Below are positions 15,368-24,094 of a DNA stretch of 29,731 bases, one piece after another. This DNA comes from DATKLL01 sp035542475 (GTDB lineage: Bacteria; Desulfobacterota; Syntrophia; Syntrophales; UBA2185): assembly GCA_035542475.1 (NCBI GenBank), contig DATKLL010000059.1, positions 1-29,731 on the forward strand, given 5' to 3'. Below the pieces are notes generated by a model that saw only the letters and a program-made list of their open reading frames with translations, was not told the DNA's origin and ran no database searches. A program made the position numbers and the translations under genes. Position 1 is the stretch's first letter. Each line of letters begins with the position of its first letter.

Positions 15368-15814
15368 ATGAAACCCATGTACGTTAAATTAAGATTTCTG
15401 ATTTTTGGAGTTCTGGTTGCAGGCATCATGATCTTTGCTACAACGATAGACGGCGTATGCGCGGAGAAAATGCATAAAATGGCGCCCCCAGGAGGCAATT
15501 ACAAAAAAGTCAGTTCCCTCGTGGCGCTGCCGGACTTCATCCCAGGACTGGGAACACTCTATGTAGATCCGGCCACACTGCCTGCCGGTCCGTTTCTCGC
15601 ATATGACAAAAAAGGCCATCTGGTAAGCACTGTCTACATGATTCCTATAAAAGACATCAACGACCATAAGGAATTCAAGAATCTCAAAACAACTGCTGGG
15701 AAAGTGGATCACGTAGACATGTACTTTAACGCGGGACATCCGGGTGTGCCTGAGCCGCATTACCATGTCATTCTATGGTATATCTCTCCGGAGAAAGCGG
15801 CAGAATTGAAATGA
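15368..15814 (+). CDS. Exported TTHB210/DUF5602-like protein
   Basis: A 148-residue secreted protein. It has a Sec signal peptide with hydrophobic core about 9-26 and probable cleavage after VCA (about residue 32). The mature part has PDFIPGLGTLYVDPATLPAG followed by PFLAYD, then VSTVYMIPI, and ends in a histidine-rich block (DHVDMYFNAGHPGVPEPHYH). This order matches my recollection of the TTHB210-like family (DUF5602), whose function is unknown; the clustered His and Asp suggest a metal site. A strong leader (AAGGAGGAG) precedes it. Twelve bases separate it from the cupredoxin gene, and it follows the NO reductase by 213 bases on the same strand. Confidence 0.75.
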   Translation: MKPMYVKLRFLIFGVLVAGIMIFATTIDGVCAEKMHKMAPPGGNYKKVSSLVALPDFIPGLGTLYVDPATLPAGPFLAYDKKGHLVSTVYMIPIKDINDHKEFKNLKTTAGKVDHVDMYFNAGHPGVPEPHYHVILWYISPEKAAELK

Positions 15815-15826
15815 GCGGAGAGAGTA

Positions 15827-16414
15827 ATGCAAACCTCGCGACGAGAGTTCCTTACATCCGGCGTGGTAATCTTGAGCAACCTTATAGTTCAAGGGATTCC
15901 GCAGGCTGTCGGAGCAGAATCGCACGGCTTGGAACAACGAAGTAAGACACACGCATCCGGATTTGTTGAAATCCGGATGCGGAGTGATCAATCGGGTGCC
16001 AACGTGTGGTTTGATCCCATTGGAGTTTATATTAACCCCGGTCAAACGATCCGCTGGATTGTGGAAGCTAATGTCCACACCACAACCGCATATCATCCGC
16101 GGAATGATAATCATTCATTGAGAATCCCTGAGAATGCCACTCCGTGGAACTCCGGGTACCTGGTGAATCCTGGCCAACACTTTGATATTAAACTTGAGAT
16201 TGAGGGGGTATACGATTATTACTGCATACCCCATGAGATGGCAGGGATGGTGGGTAGGATTATTGTCGGCAAACCAGCCGGACCGGGGGCATTAACGTTC
16301 GACTACTACAAAGGTAGACCCGGTACAGCTAACTGGCAGCCTGTACCGGAGGCTGCGCAGAAGTCATTCCCGAGTATTGAAAGAATTATGAAGGAGAAAA
16401 TTGTCCGGCACTGA
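15827..16414 (+). CDS. Tat-exported cupredoxin (plastocyanin/pseudoazurin-like)
   Basis: A 195-residue blue-copper-type protein. It starts with a Tat signal (TSRREFLTSG, arginines 5 and 6). The cupredoxin domain covers about 46-148. The first copper His is H84 in ANVHTTTAYHP; C133, H136 and M141 follow in YYCIPHEMAGM, so all four type 1 copper ligands are present. A tail of about 45 residues beyond the domain is longer than in small plastocyanins. Such proteins carry single electrons in the periplasm. Lying just after the DUF5602-like gene and close to a quinol NO reductase, it could supply another reductase or bind copper, but qNor itself does not need it. Confidence 0.88.
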   Translation: MQTSRREFLTSGVVILSNLIVQGIPQAVGAESHGLEQRSKTHASGFVEIRMRSDQSGANVWFDPIGVYINPGQTIRWIVEANVHTTTAYHPRNDNHSLRIPENATPWNSGYLVNPGQHFDIKLEIEGVYDYYCIPHEMAGMVGRIIVGKPAGPGALTFDYYKGRPGTANWQPVPEAAQKSFPSIERIMKEKIVRH

Positions 16415-16443
16415 GCTATAAAACGCAAATAGTTTCCACAATA

Positions 16444-17256
16444 TCAAAGAATAATATTATGGATGACGCTAACAGGATCAATAATGGAGATCAGGGCGGT
16501 AATATGAGCAAACAAAGAGATTTTATAATAATTATATTTCATTTTTTCTTTGAGCCCTGAACCGGTAAGTTCGCGAAAGCGCATGGCCATTTGGGGCCCT
16601 TTGGCCTCATCCTCGTGCTTAAAAAAGACGAAAGCCCTCTTCCATTTTTGCGAGAGAATTCCTTTCATCCATTGCGAAAGATCGGCATCCCTATAATCAG
16701 AACGGCGCAGACGTAGGTATCCCCACGGCGCCGTGCTGATGATCTCGTTTGCAGGATTCTCGTCCATATCCTCGATGCACAGGCTGCATTTCCTTTCGCG
16801 AAGAAGGTCCAGAATTTGTCCATCGAGCCAGGTCGGGCTGCGGAAGTCGAACGCACAGATCATGTTGCCGGGAACCAGATCAAGAAATTCCTTGAGTGCA
16901 GGCTGGTCCTTATGAAAACTCTTGGGAAACTGAAAAAGCACCGGCCCCAATTTCCCGTCCAGAATTGACAACGACCTGAAGAGATACGCGGTCTCCTCAT
17001 CCACGTTTCTTAATCGCTTCAGGTGCGTTATGATTTGAGGCGCCTTGAGCGCGAAGATAAAATCATCGGGTACCTGTTCCGCCCAGGATACGAGGACGTT
17101 CTCCCTGGGCATGTGATAAAAGGTATTATTGATCTCTACGACATTGAAGCGCTCCGAATAGAAGCGCAGCATTTCATTTGGCGAGATCTTTTCCGGATAG
17201 AATTTTCCCTTCCATTCCTTGTAACTATACCCGCTTGTACCGATATAGATTTTCAT
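16444..17256 (-). CDS. DUF72 family protein (YecE-like)
   Basis: A TIM-barrel-like protein of 270 residues and unknown biochemical role. The start MKIYIGTSGYSYKEWKGKFY is the classic opening of the family, followed by FNVVEINNTFYHMP and FALKAP, later GPVLFQFP and CAFDFRSPTW, and FVFFKHEDEAKGP near the end. I chose ATG 17256 because it opens with that conserved strand; the open frame extends to 17370 but the extra 38 residues are basic and not family-like. After the domain ends near residue 230, a hydrophobic tail of roughly 40 residues (LFAHITALISIIDPV) is unusual and may reflect a shifted or extended 3' end. Confidence 0.85.
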   Translation of the reverse strand: MKIYIGTSGYSYKEWKGKFYPEKISPNEMLRFYSERFNVVEINNTFYHMPRENVLVSWAEQVPDDFIFALKAPQIITHLKRLRNVDEETAYLFRSLSILDGKLGPVLFQFPKSFHKDQPALKEFLDLVPGNMICAFDFRSPTWLDGQILDLLRERKCSLCIEDMDENPANEIISTAPWGYLRLRRSDYRDADLSQWMKGILSQKWKRAFVFFKHEDEAKGPQMAMRFRELTGSGLKEKMKYNYYKISLFAHITALISIIDPVSVIHNIIL

Positions 17257-17517
17257 TTTACAACCATCCACCATCTCGATTCTGTTTGATTTTGTCCTGT
17301 AATTCCTCATGAATGCAATCAGGGCATCTCTTATTTTATGCTTCGAATTGCCTGATGTTCTGCCCCGCATACTTCCTTTAAGTTGCTAATCTCTCATCTA
17401 CTGTCATCATTAAGAGATTTAATTTTTTGTTGTTTTGTGGAATCGCATTGTAATAGAATATGGCCAGGCTGGTGATGTGTCCCAGCATCCACAGACATAT
17501 ATTGAATCCGAGTTAGA

Positions 17518-18861
17518 ATGTTTTTTCTTCGCCTAATACTTATATTTCTGGCAGCGTATGCATCAATGACCACGTTTGCATTTTGCCATGTTTCGCATGA
17601 ATCTGATTCCCAGGTGTGGAAGGTTGGTCAGCGGCGTTGGACGATTCAAGAGGAGTATAATTATAGCAAGTGGGTAGAAGAGAACGTTACGGAAGATTTT
17701 TTTATTCGCCATAAAATCCCCGTGGACTGTGCTGATGTGCCCTATGCAATACGATGGATTTATGCGCGCATCTCACATCTGCCGGCGGCGGCCACGACGG
17801 GCGACAATCGGTTCATAGGACACTGGTCAAAAGATTGGAGGCATCTTCCGACCAATGCAACGTGGCACAAGGACCGACGCTTCCGGGCGGCATTGATGGC
17901 CATGCTGTCGACGACATCCACGCGCACTCTGCCCTCCGATACCTACCCTATACGCATCTCTGCAGACTCCGTGACTGCTGGAACCGTCTTCCTTATGACC
18001 GAAGCGCATTCGGGCATTGTCAGCCATATCGTCATGGATGGAAGCACTACCCACCCTGTACAGACGTTTGAAGCCAGCCTGCCTACAAGAATCCAGAAAC
18101 TGCACCTCAGGAATCTAATATTACCTGACCCTGACCCTGTCCAACTTTCTGGTTTGGTAAAATTTCGATGGCCTATAGAGACAGGCAACCAGTGGAATTA
18201 TCTCCCAGCGAAGGAGCATCCCTTTTATTCCGAGGAGCAGTATTCATCGGCTTTCACTGAAGGATATGGAGATTATCTAGAAGCGGTAGCAAAACGTATC
18301 GACCCTAAAGATTATGACCCCAATGAAAAAACAAGGAGAGTAATTAGTTCTCTCAATCGCAGGTTGAAGGAAAGGATACCTATTGTTCTCGACGGCAACA
18401 AGAAATGTAATGAAACTCGATGTCCGGAAGGCTCACGCTTATGGGAAATTTACAGTACGCCTGAGCGGGATGAATTTATTAATGTTATGTTTGACCATCT
18501 GGAAGAACTCATCAAGGACAATCATTTGGACCGGAATGCCATTCTCGATAAAATGGCGAAGATTCATCTGCAAATTTCTCCCGACCGATCCGTTACAATG
18601 CAATATGTATTTCAGAATTCCAAATGGCTGTCTTCAGACCCCGAAGCTACAATCGATGCCCGCTGGGGACTGGACAAATGCGGCATAATAGCCATCCATT
18701 TGAAGAATGCACAGGATTCTATTTCTTTTATTAGAAAGACGTACGGCGAGACCGATCCCAAGTTTGCAGAACGCTCCATCTGGACACAACAGGCGATTGT
18801 GGATGAGATGACCGGGGAAGGCCGGAAAAACAACTGTGCTATAGATTCATATCAATTTTAA
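17518..18861 (+). CDS. Secreted protein of unknown function, possible papain-fold (NlpC/P60-like) hydrolase
   Basis: A 447-residue protein with a hydrophobic signal peptide (about 3-22). The only enzyme-like hint is C71 in PVDCADVPYAIRWIYAR, at the start of a helix as in NlpC/P60 and transglutaminase-like cysteine enzymes. H164 and H170 in EAHSGIVSHIVMDG could be the partner His on a strand. That would put a papain-like domain at about 60-180. The rest (about 230-447) is charged and helical with a Cys pair (KKCNETRCPEG, about 297-305) and is not recognised. The leader is weak (GAG six bases ahead). It converges with ligD. Treat the hydrolase call as a hypothesis. Confidence 0.6.
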   Translation: MFFLRLILIFLAAYASMTTFAFCHVSHESDSQVWKVGQRRWTIQEEYNYSKWVEENVTEDFFIRHKIPVDCADVPYAIRWIYARISHLPAAATTGDNRFIGHWSKDWRHLPTNATWHKDRRFRAALMAMLSTTSTRTLPSDTYPIRISADSVTAGTVFLMTEAHSGIVSHIVMDGSTTHPVQTFEASLPTRIQKLHLRNLILPDPDPVQLSGLVKFRWPIETGNQWNYLPAKEHPFYSEEQYSSAFTEGYGDYLEAVAKRIDPKDYDPNEKTRRVISSLNRRLKERIPIVLDGNKKCNETRCPEGSRLWEIYSTPERDEFINVMFDHLEELIKDNHLDRNAILDKMAKIHLQISPDRSVTMQYVFQNSKWLSSDPEATIDARWGLDKCGIIAIHLKNAQDSISFIRKTYGETDPKFAERSIWTQQAIVDEMTGEGRKNNCAIDSYQF

Positions 18862-18913
18862 ATGCGGACATCCCCGTGTATAAGAAAAAAAAGATACACT
18901 GGACTATTCTATT

Positions 18914-21244
18914 CTATATATCCAAATCCGGACGGAGTCTGAGAAATGCAGGCTCGCGAAGCATCCCGTCTTCCGTAATGGAAGCGTACTCAACCTCACA
19001 GATCAATCTCGGCACGATCCACACCGTCCGCGCATCGTCAGACGGCTTCTCTTTGACCGGTCTTTCCACATGCTTGAGATTCTTCAATCTGGTGAAGATT
19101 TCCTTCATAAGCTTTTCATCAAACCCCGTTCCCACTTTGCCCACATACCGCAGCCGGTCACCCTCCCGCAGCGCAAGCTGCAGGGCGCCGAATAATGGTT
19201 CGCGTTCACCCTTCCCTTTTGTGTAGCCGATGATTACGCATTCCATCGTCCGTCTGTATTTTATCTTCAGCCAGTTTGCACTTCGTTTGCCAGGCTGGTA
19301 CACACTGTGGTCTTCCTTTGCCATGATTCCTTCAATGCCCATTTTCTTCCCGGCCTTGAACAGTTCAGCACCTTCCGCAATTGCTTCACTGACACGATAC
19401 GGCGTGCCGTGCCTGATAGCATCCTCCATCCATACACGGCGTCGAACAAGCGGTTCATTGATAAGCGGACGACCATCCAGATATAGGCAGTCAAATACAT
19501 AACACACGGCGGGATATGTGCTACGGGCGCGTTCGATGGCCTCTTTGCCGGTCTGCTTCGCCCTGCGTATTACATTTCCGAAAATGGATCTTCCTTCAGT
19601 GTCAAGACATACTATCTCTGCATCAAACAGGGCCGAGGTCGCCCTGAATGCCTGATCAGGAAGCAACAATTCAGGGAACTTCTCCGTGAGATCGAGTTGA
19701 TTCCGGCTGGAGATTCTTATCCCGCCTTCGTCCAGTGCAATCAAAGCGCGTATGCCGTCCCACTTTACTTCATAGAGATAGTTTCCCATATCCGGCAACT
19801 TTTCTGCCGTTTGAGCAAGCATTGGCTCCACCGGATCGCGCAGCCAATCGACCTGCGGTGCATCCACGCGTTCAAGCATCCAGTTGTTGTCGACGGTGCG
19901 ATGCGTCCGGTACTCCGCGCTGAGCTCCCTGCTCTGGAGCTGGAAGTGGAACCCATTCTTCTTCTTACTGGTGATTTCATATTTCCCGCGGGCATAAATC
20001 CAGATATCGCCGCCGCCATACTCGCCCTTCGGTATCTTCCCCTCGAAATTTATATATTCCAGCGGATGATCTTCCGTGGAAACAGCGAGTCTTATAATGC
20101 CCGGTCGCGGAGGGAGCCCCTTTGGAACAGCCCAGGATTTCAGCACACCATTTTGCTCAAGACGCAAGTCGTAATGGAGACGTGTAGCATGATGCCTGTG
20201 TAGAACGAAGGCATTGCCTCCTCCCTGAGCGATTATGGGCGGTGGTTCGGAGGTCTTCCCGAAGCTGCGCTTCCTGGCATATTTACTGAGCACAGCAGGA
20301 CTATTCGCCCCGGATGGTTCAAGTCTTTTCGATGTTCGCGGCCTTTTCCTTTTAGTATGAAGGCCGGCAGCATAAGCGGCTATCCCCTCCCACGCGTCGC
20401 CGTCTGACACCACATACCGGGGTACGGTACGCAGATTAAAGTCAGCAGCGTTATTAATACTCTCCAATTGATCCCACGAAAGCGGCATTGACACAGGAGC
20501 TCCTGCAACACCACGCACGCTGTATGCCGACACAATAGACTGATAAGTCCGGTTGCGATATACATCCACCAGAACCCTCCCCTTCCGGGCATCCTTCCTG
20601 ACTTGCAGAGTGGTCCGGTTGCTGTCTGACTCGACGAAGAGTTTGGCCACATCTTTGGCAGCCTCAAAGACTTCGTTGAATGTCCACTTGGGTTCAATGG
20701 GAACGAGTATGTGGAGCCCCTTGTGCCCCGTCGTCTTGACAAACGGGTGGTAGCCAAAATTCTCAACATGCTCTTTCAAATCAAGGGCAATTTTAACAAC
20801 GTCTCCAAACTTGTAATCCTCCGGAGGATCGAGATCAAACACGAAGTAATCAGGCTTATCGAAGTGCGGCGCTCGGCAATGCATCTGATGAAGCTCGATG
20901 CAGGCGAGGTTTGCGAGCCAGGCGAGAGACGCTTCCTCACCTGCTATAATGTAATCAACCTTTTCACCTTTATCGGTGCTTCCCAGCCTGACGTGCTCGA
21001 TCCATTCCGGCGCCCATTCGGGCCTGTTCTTCTGGAAAAAACGTTCACCGTTAATGCCGTCGGGATAGCGCACGAGTGAAAGCGGGCGTCCTTTCAGATG
21101 CGCGAGGATGGTAGGAGCGATCTTTATATAATACTCGATCAGCTCGGCCTTCATAATTTTGTCGTCCGGGAACAGAACTTTCTTGAGATTCGAAAGCTCG
21201 ATCCTGCGTTTGCCGACCTGGGCCATTTGAGATGTTCTGGGCAT
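18914..21244 (-). CDS. ligD: Multifunctional DNA ligase D of non-homologous end joining
   Basis: Repairs double-strand breaks together with Ku. Residues below are counted from an upstream TTG at 21259. The domain order is polymerase, then 3'-phosphoesterase, then ligase, the arrangement of mycobacterial LigD and unlike Pseudomonas. POL (about 15-300): VFDLDPPED with D142 and D144, and TTGHKGLHILVP. PE (about 350-455): FVLHRHHATRLHYDLRLE and SWAVPKG. LIG (about 475-781): nucleotidyl lysine K499 in YEVKWDGIRAL, motif V NWLKIKY, and a C-terminal OB fold. No domain is broken. I place the start at ATG 21244, about 27 bases after the start point predicted from the promoter at 21278-21306; there is no clear Shine-Dalgarno sequence and ATG 21226 is an alternative. 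It is divergent from ku. Confidence 0.94.
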   Translation of the reverse strand: MPRTSQMAQVGKRRIELSNLKKVLFPDDKIMKAELIEYYIKIAPTILAHLKGRPLSLVRYPDGINGERFFQKNRPEWAPEWIEHVRLGSTDKGEKVDYIIAGEEASLAWLANLACIELHQMHCRAPHFDKPDYFVFDLDPPEDYKFGDVVKIALDLKEHVENFGYHPFVKTTGHKGLHILVPIEPKWTFNEVFEAAKDVAKLFVESDSNRTTLQVRKDARKGRVLVDVYRNRTYQSIVSAYSVRGVAGAPVSMPLSWDQLESINNAADFNLRTVPRYVVSDGDAWEGIAAYAAGLHTKRKRPRTSKRLEPSGANSPAVLSKYARKRSFGKTSEPPPIIAQGGGNAFVLHRHHATRLHYDLRLEQNGVLKSWAVPKGLPPRPGIIRLAVSTEDHPLEYINFEGKIPKGEYGGGDIWIYARGKYEITSKKKNGFHFQLQSRELSAEYRTHRTVDNNWMLERVDAPQVDWLRDPVEPMLAQTAEKLPDMGNYLYEVKWDGIRALIALDEGGIRISSRNQLDLTEKFPELLLPDQAFRATSALFDAEIVCLDTEGRSIFGNVIRRAKQTGKEAIERARSTYPAVCYVFDCLYLDGRPLINEPLVRRRVWMEDAIRHGTPYRVSEAIAEGAELFKAGKKMGIEGIMAKEDHSVYQPGKRSANWLKIKYRRTMECVIIGYTKGKGEREPLFGALQLALREGDRLRYVGKVGTGFDEKLMKEIFTRLKNLKHVERPVKEKPSDDARTVWIVPRLICEVEYASITEDGMLREPAFLRLRPDLDI

Positions 21245-21277
21245 TAATAACACACTCAATAATAGTGGACTGTTTTA

Positions 21278-21306
21278 AGTATAGAAATAAGTTCCCTGCA
21301 TATCAA
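21278..21306 (-). promoter_or_regulatory. Sigma-70-type promoter for ligD
   Basis: On the minus strand, TTGATA (21306-21301), a 17-base spacer, then TATACT (21283-21278). Five of six bases match the consensus in each box and the spacing is ideal. The predicted start is near 21271, giving ligD a leader of about 27 bases. Confidence 0.6.
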
Positions 21307-21473
21307 GAAAAAATGGTGATAGATTATCTTATCTCCTTTTGCTGAGCGCTTTTAAGGGATACAGAATGCATAAATAAGAGATTGACTGATGGTATGGCAG
21401 GGAGATCTGTATGATAATACATATTCCCTTAATAGGGTTAATTAGTATTTCGCACCATTCCCGGAGGTGAGAC

Positions 21474-22337
21474 ATGAAAGCGATATGGAAAGGCCACATT
21501 CGTTTCTCTCTCGTTACAATTCCTATACTGGTGTACAGTGCCGTGGATACAGAACAGACAATCAGTTTTAATCTTTTGCACAAGAAAGACCATGGCCGGA
21601 TCAACTATGACAAACGGTGCAGCAAGTGCAATAAGATTGTGTCTCTCGAGGATATTGTCAAGGGATATAAATATGAACCCGAACAGTACGTTATTGTTGA
21701 GAAGGAAGACCTCGAAAAAATAAACCTCAAGAGCACAAAGATTCTCGAAATCCAGGGATTCATTGACACGAAAGACGTTCACCCGGCATTATATGATACT
21801 CCCTACTATGCGGGACCCGACGGACCCGTCGCGGTCAAGGCATACTCTCTATTGGCCGCCGCCCTCAAGGAGACGGGAAAGGTGGCAGTCGGTAAAGTCG
21901 TATTGCATGAACGTGAAAATGTCGTGGTAATCGCGCCCGATAAGAATGCCCTGGTACTATATAAACTCCGATCACCTGAAGAGCTCAGAGATGTGAATGA
22001 CATTCCCGAGCTTGATACACAGCCTTTAGGAAAAGAAGAGCTCAAGCTTGCGCGTAGTCTTGTCGATTCCATGACTACAACAATAGATAATATCGATATG
22101 AAGGACAAGTATCACGATGCGCTTCGGGAGATGATACACGCAAAGATCGAAGGCAAAGAGATAATCACAGTGGAAGAGAAAGAGAGGCCGGTGGTTGACA
22201 TTATGACGGCCCTGAAGAAAAGCATCGAGCAGGCTAAGATGCAAAAGAAGTCAGGAGGAAAGAGCAAAGCAGCCGCTGGTAAGGGAAAAAAGACACAGGC
22301 AGCGATTTTGGATTTCCCCAGGAAAGGTGCACTCTGA
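21474..22337 (+). CDS. ku: Bacterial Ku end-binding protein
   Basis: A homodimeric ring protein that binds DNA ends and recruits LigD. The 287 residues open with the standard MKAIWKGHIRFSLVTIPILV, followed by SFNLLHKKDHGRINYDKRC and the C-x2-C pair of RCSKCNK. The core beta-barrel includes YYAGPDGPVAVKAYSLLAAA and the region KVVLHERENVVVI. The C-terminal part, from about 245, is lysine-rich (KKSGGKSKAAAGKGKK) and is the segment known to affect DNA and ligase contacts. A strong leader (GGAGGTGAG) fixes the start. It is divergent from ligD with 229 bases between. Confidence 0.96.
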   Translation: MKAIWKGHIRFSLVTIPILVYSAVDTEQTISFNLLHKKDHGRINYDKRCSKCNKIVSLEDIVKGYKYEPEQYVIVEKEDLEKINLKSTKILEIQGFIDTKDVHPALYDTPYYAGPDGPVAVKAYSLLAAALKETGKVAVGKVVLHERENVVVIAPDKNALVLYKLRSPEELRDVNDIPELDTQPLGKEELKLARSLVDSMTTTIDNIDMKDKYHDALREMIHAKIEGKEIITVEEKERPVVDIMTALKKSIEQAKMQKKSGGKSKAAAGKGKKTQAAILDFPRKGAL

Positions 22338-22363
22338 AAACGTCTCATACGACTGCCGATCCT

Positions 22364-22891
22364 TCATTGATCACGTCGGTCGCTAACCCAGATTCTGCCG
22401 AATTTGTTTGACTTGTCGTCCCAGATTAAAAACAAGTTTGCACTGTCGGCCCTGAAGAGATCGATCGCCGGCCTCTTTAGCGTGAACACCCACAGCCTGC
22501 CTTTCTCGCAATACCAATATCCTCTGCCGCATGTGGTCTTGTAAGTACCTGCCTTCGCAACGGAGATGCCGGTCACCTCGATCCATTTTTTGTCATCCAT
22601 GGTTTCCACAAGAAGGGGCGGTTCATTCGCCCGGCTGCTGAGAAAGACAAAGAGACCTGTTTTGTTTTCTTTGTCATTAATCAAAAGACGGGCCTCATCC
22701 TGCCTTCCATCGCCATCAAAGTCGGCCCTTGCTACGAGATATTGATCCGGGTCCGGTGTTCTCCATTCTAAATCTGTTCCCAATTCGGATGGGGCAGGGG
22801 GCCGCCAGTCAGGAATATCTTGCATTGCCAGTGAGAACGGGAAGATGATTATGAATATCAGCAGACATAAAAATTTATTCACGGATTTCAT
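22364..22891 (-). CDS. Exported protein with a calcium-loop-like motif
   Basis: A 175-residue protein with a signal peptide (hydrophobic about 7-22, likely cleavage after SLA). The mature part contains DFDGDGRQDEARLLIN (about 58-73), a Dx(D)xDG loop like those of FG-GAP/VCBS-type beta repeats or EF-hand-like calcium sites. It then has beta-strand-like sequence and a Cys pair (TTCGRGYWYCEKG). A single repeat like this often marks a small exported stress or wall protein, but I do not recognise the family. The start at ATG 22891 has its best purine stretch (AGGAGGGG) about 17 bases upstream, farther than usual. It converges with ku, 26 bases apart. Confidence 0.7.
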   Translation of the reverse strand: MKSVNKFLCLLIFIIIFPFSLAMQDIPDWRPPAPSELGTDLEWRTPDPDQYLVARADFDGDGRQDEARLLINDKENKTGLFVFLSSRANEPPLLVETMDDKKWIEVTGISVAKAGTYKTTCGRGYWYCEKGRLWVFTLKRPAIDLFRADSANLFLIWDDKSNKFGRIWVSDRRDQ

Positions 22892-22940
22892 GCTCTTGGT
22901 GAAATTTCCCCTCCTGCAACTTTTGGCTATGCCTCTGTTG

Positions 22941-23228
22941 CTATTCTTTCAAGCGCAACAGCCTTCGACCCCAGACGGTGAGCCACACCACTACAACTAT
23001 CATTAGAAGGATGCCGATCTTGAATATGAGAATGCCCCAGAGCCATAACGTCTGATAGACAGACCAAGTGAATCCTTCTCCCCAGAACTTAAGCATCCAG
23101 CTTGGCTGTTTGGACATGACAAAAAGATACAAAAACCACTGTATCAGGAGAAAGCAGTAAACGATCATGAGTGTCCACCACCCCGCTGCTGCTGCAGCAC
23201 GTACTCTCTTGGTAAAGAGATCATCCAT
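22941..23228 (-). CDS. Small membrane protein, two helices
   Basis: A 95-residue protein with two hydrophobic helices (about 15-38 and 60-86), tryptophan-rich (WWTLMIVY, WMLKFWGEGFTW) and ending in basic residues (WGRRLLRLKE), which suggests both termini are inside. No family recognised. The start is supported by GGAGG six bases ahead. It lies between the exported protein gene (49 bases) and the nitroreductase gene (43 bases), all leftward, and may be co-transcribed with them. Confidence 0.7.
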   Translation of the reverse strand: MDDLFTKRVRAAAAAGWWTLMIVYCFLLIQWFLYLFVMSKQPSWMLKFWGEGFTWSVYQTLWLWGILIFKIGILLMIVVVVWLTVWGRRLLRLKE

Positions 23229-23271
23229 TGAAATCCTCCTTTCTCATCTATCTACGGAATTCAGTATTTGC

Positions 23272-23877
23272 TCATATTGTCTTCAGCACCAATTTGTCCA
23301 AGGCAAAGCGGGGTCTTGCATTGGGGGACTGATCAGGATGCCCAACAGGCAGAAGCACTACAGGGTAGATGCTTTCGTCCAATGCAAGATACTGCCTCAT
23401 TTTATCGCGATCAAACCTCGCGAGCCAACAGCTGCCCAGACCAAGATCGAAGGCCTTCAGAACGATATGCTCAACAGCAATCGCGACATTCATGGAAAGA
23501 TAGGCCTTAACAGCTTCCCCGTCCATGACAGCGGTAGGTGTGGTTGGTGTAAAATTCATATCCATGTCCACCCCTTCGAAGGCACCTTCCTTGAGCAGTT
23601 CTCCCATACGTCGATCTCTTGCCGTTATGGCCGTTAAGTCGGCGCAGCATACAAAAATAACCGAAGCCTTGGCAATAAACTTATAGGGTGTATACCGGCT
23701 AAGGGCCTCTTTGGCTGTGCGTGATTGAGCGACGATGAAGCGCCACGGCTGGAGGTTTGATCCGGAAGGGGCGAGCCGCGCAGCTTCGAGAAGCAAGCGG
23801 ACAGTATCAGCCGAAATATCCTCCTCCCTAAATTTACGAATGCTCCGCCGTGAAGCGATAACATCTGATAATTCCAC
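23272..23877 (-). CDS. Nitroreductase-family flavoprotein
   Basis: An FMN-dependent NAD(P)H oxidoreductase of 201 residues; the family reduces nitro groups, quinones or flavins and the natural substrate is unknown here. MELSDVIASRRSIRKFREE is the typical N-terminal helix with the FMN phosphate-binding arginines (RRSIRKF). APSGSNLQPWRFIV (about 36-49) is the second FMN segment. The C-terminal part has GLGSCWLARF (146-155) and VVLLPVGHPDQ. The start is a GTG at 23877, chosen because GGAGG lies eight bases ahead. No signal peptide, so cytoplasmic. Confidence 0.9.
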   Translation of the reverse strand: MELSDVIASRRSIRKFREEDISADTVRLLLEAARLAPSGSNLQPWRFIVAQSRTAKEALSRYTPYKFIAKASVIFVCCADLTAITARDRRMGELLKEGAFEGVDMDMNFTPTTPTAVMDGEAVKAYLSMNVAIAVEHIVLKAFDLGLGSCWLARFDRDKMRQYLALDESIYPVVLLPVGHPDQSPNARPRFALDKLVLKTI

Positions 23878-24094
23878 TGTGGCACCTCCGTGTAATTATT
23901 ACGAGTGAAAATCTACAACTTCCTGTCGGGCATGTCAAATCAGGATAACAGGAAGTTGCTCATGAATTAGTGAGATGGAAAGATGAGCTGTCTTTTTTAT
24001 ACTTTCATCCCACAATCAATGAACTGGCGCGGAGACCTAATAGCTTTCTTTGTATTTAACTTATACAAGGCGAGCAAAGAAAAATGGAATGTGT

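Noticed and set aside
18876..18899. GTGTAT...ATACAC hairpin between the convergent secreted-protein and ligD genes as a terminator
   Set aside because: Only a 6-bp AT-rich stem with a 12-base loop and no following T-run.
21382..21415. TTGACT and TATGAT as a ku promoter
   Set aside because: Spacer is 22 bases, too long for sigma-70.
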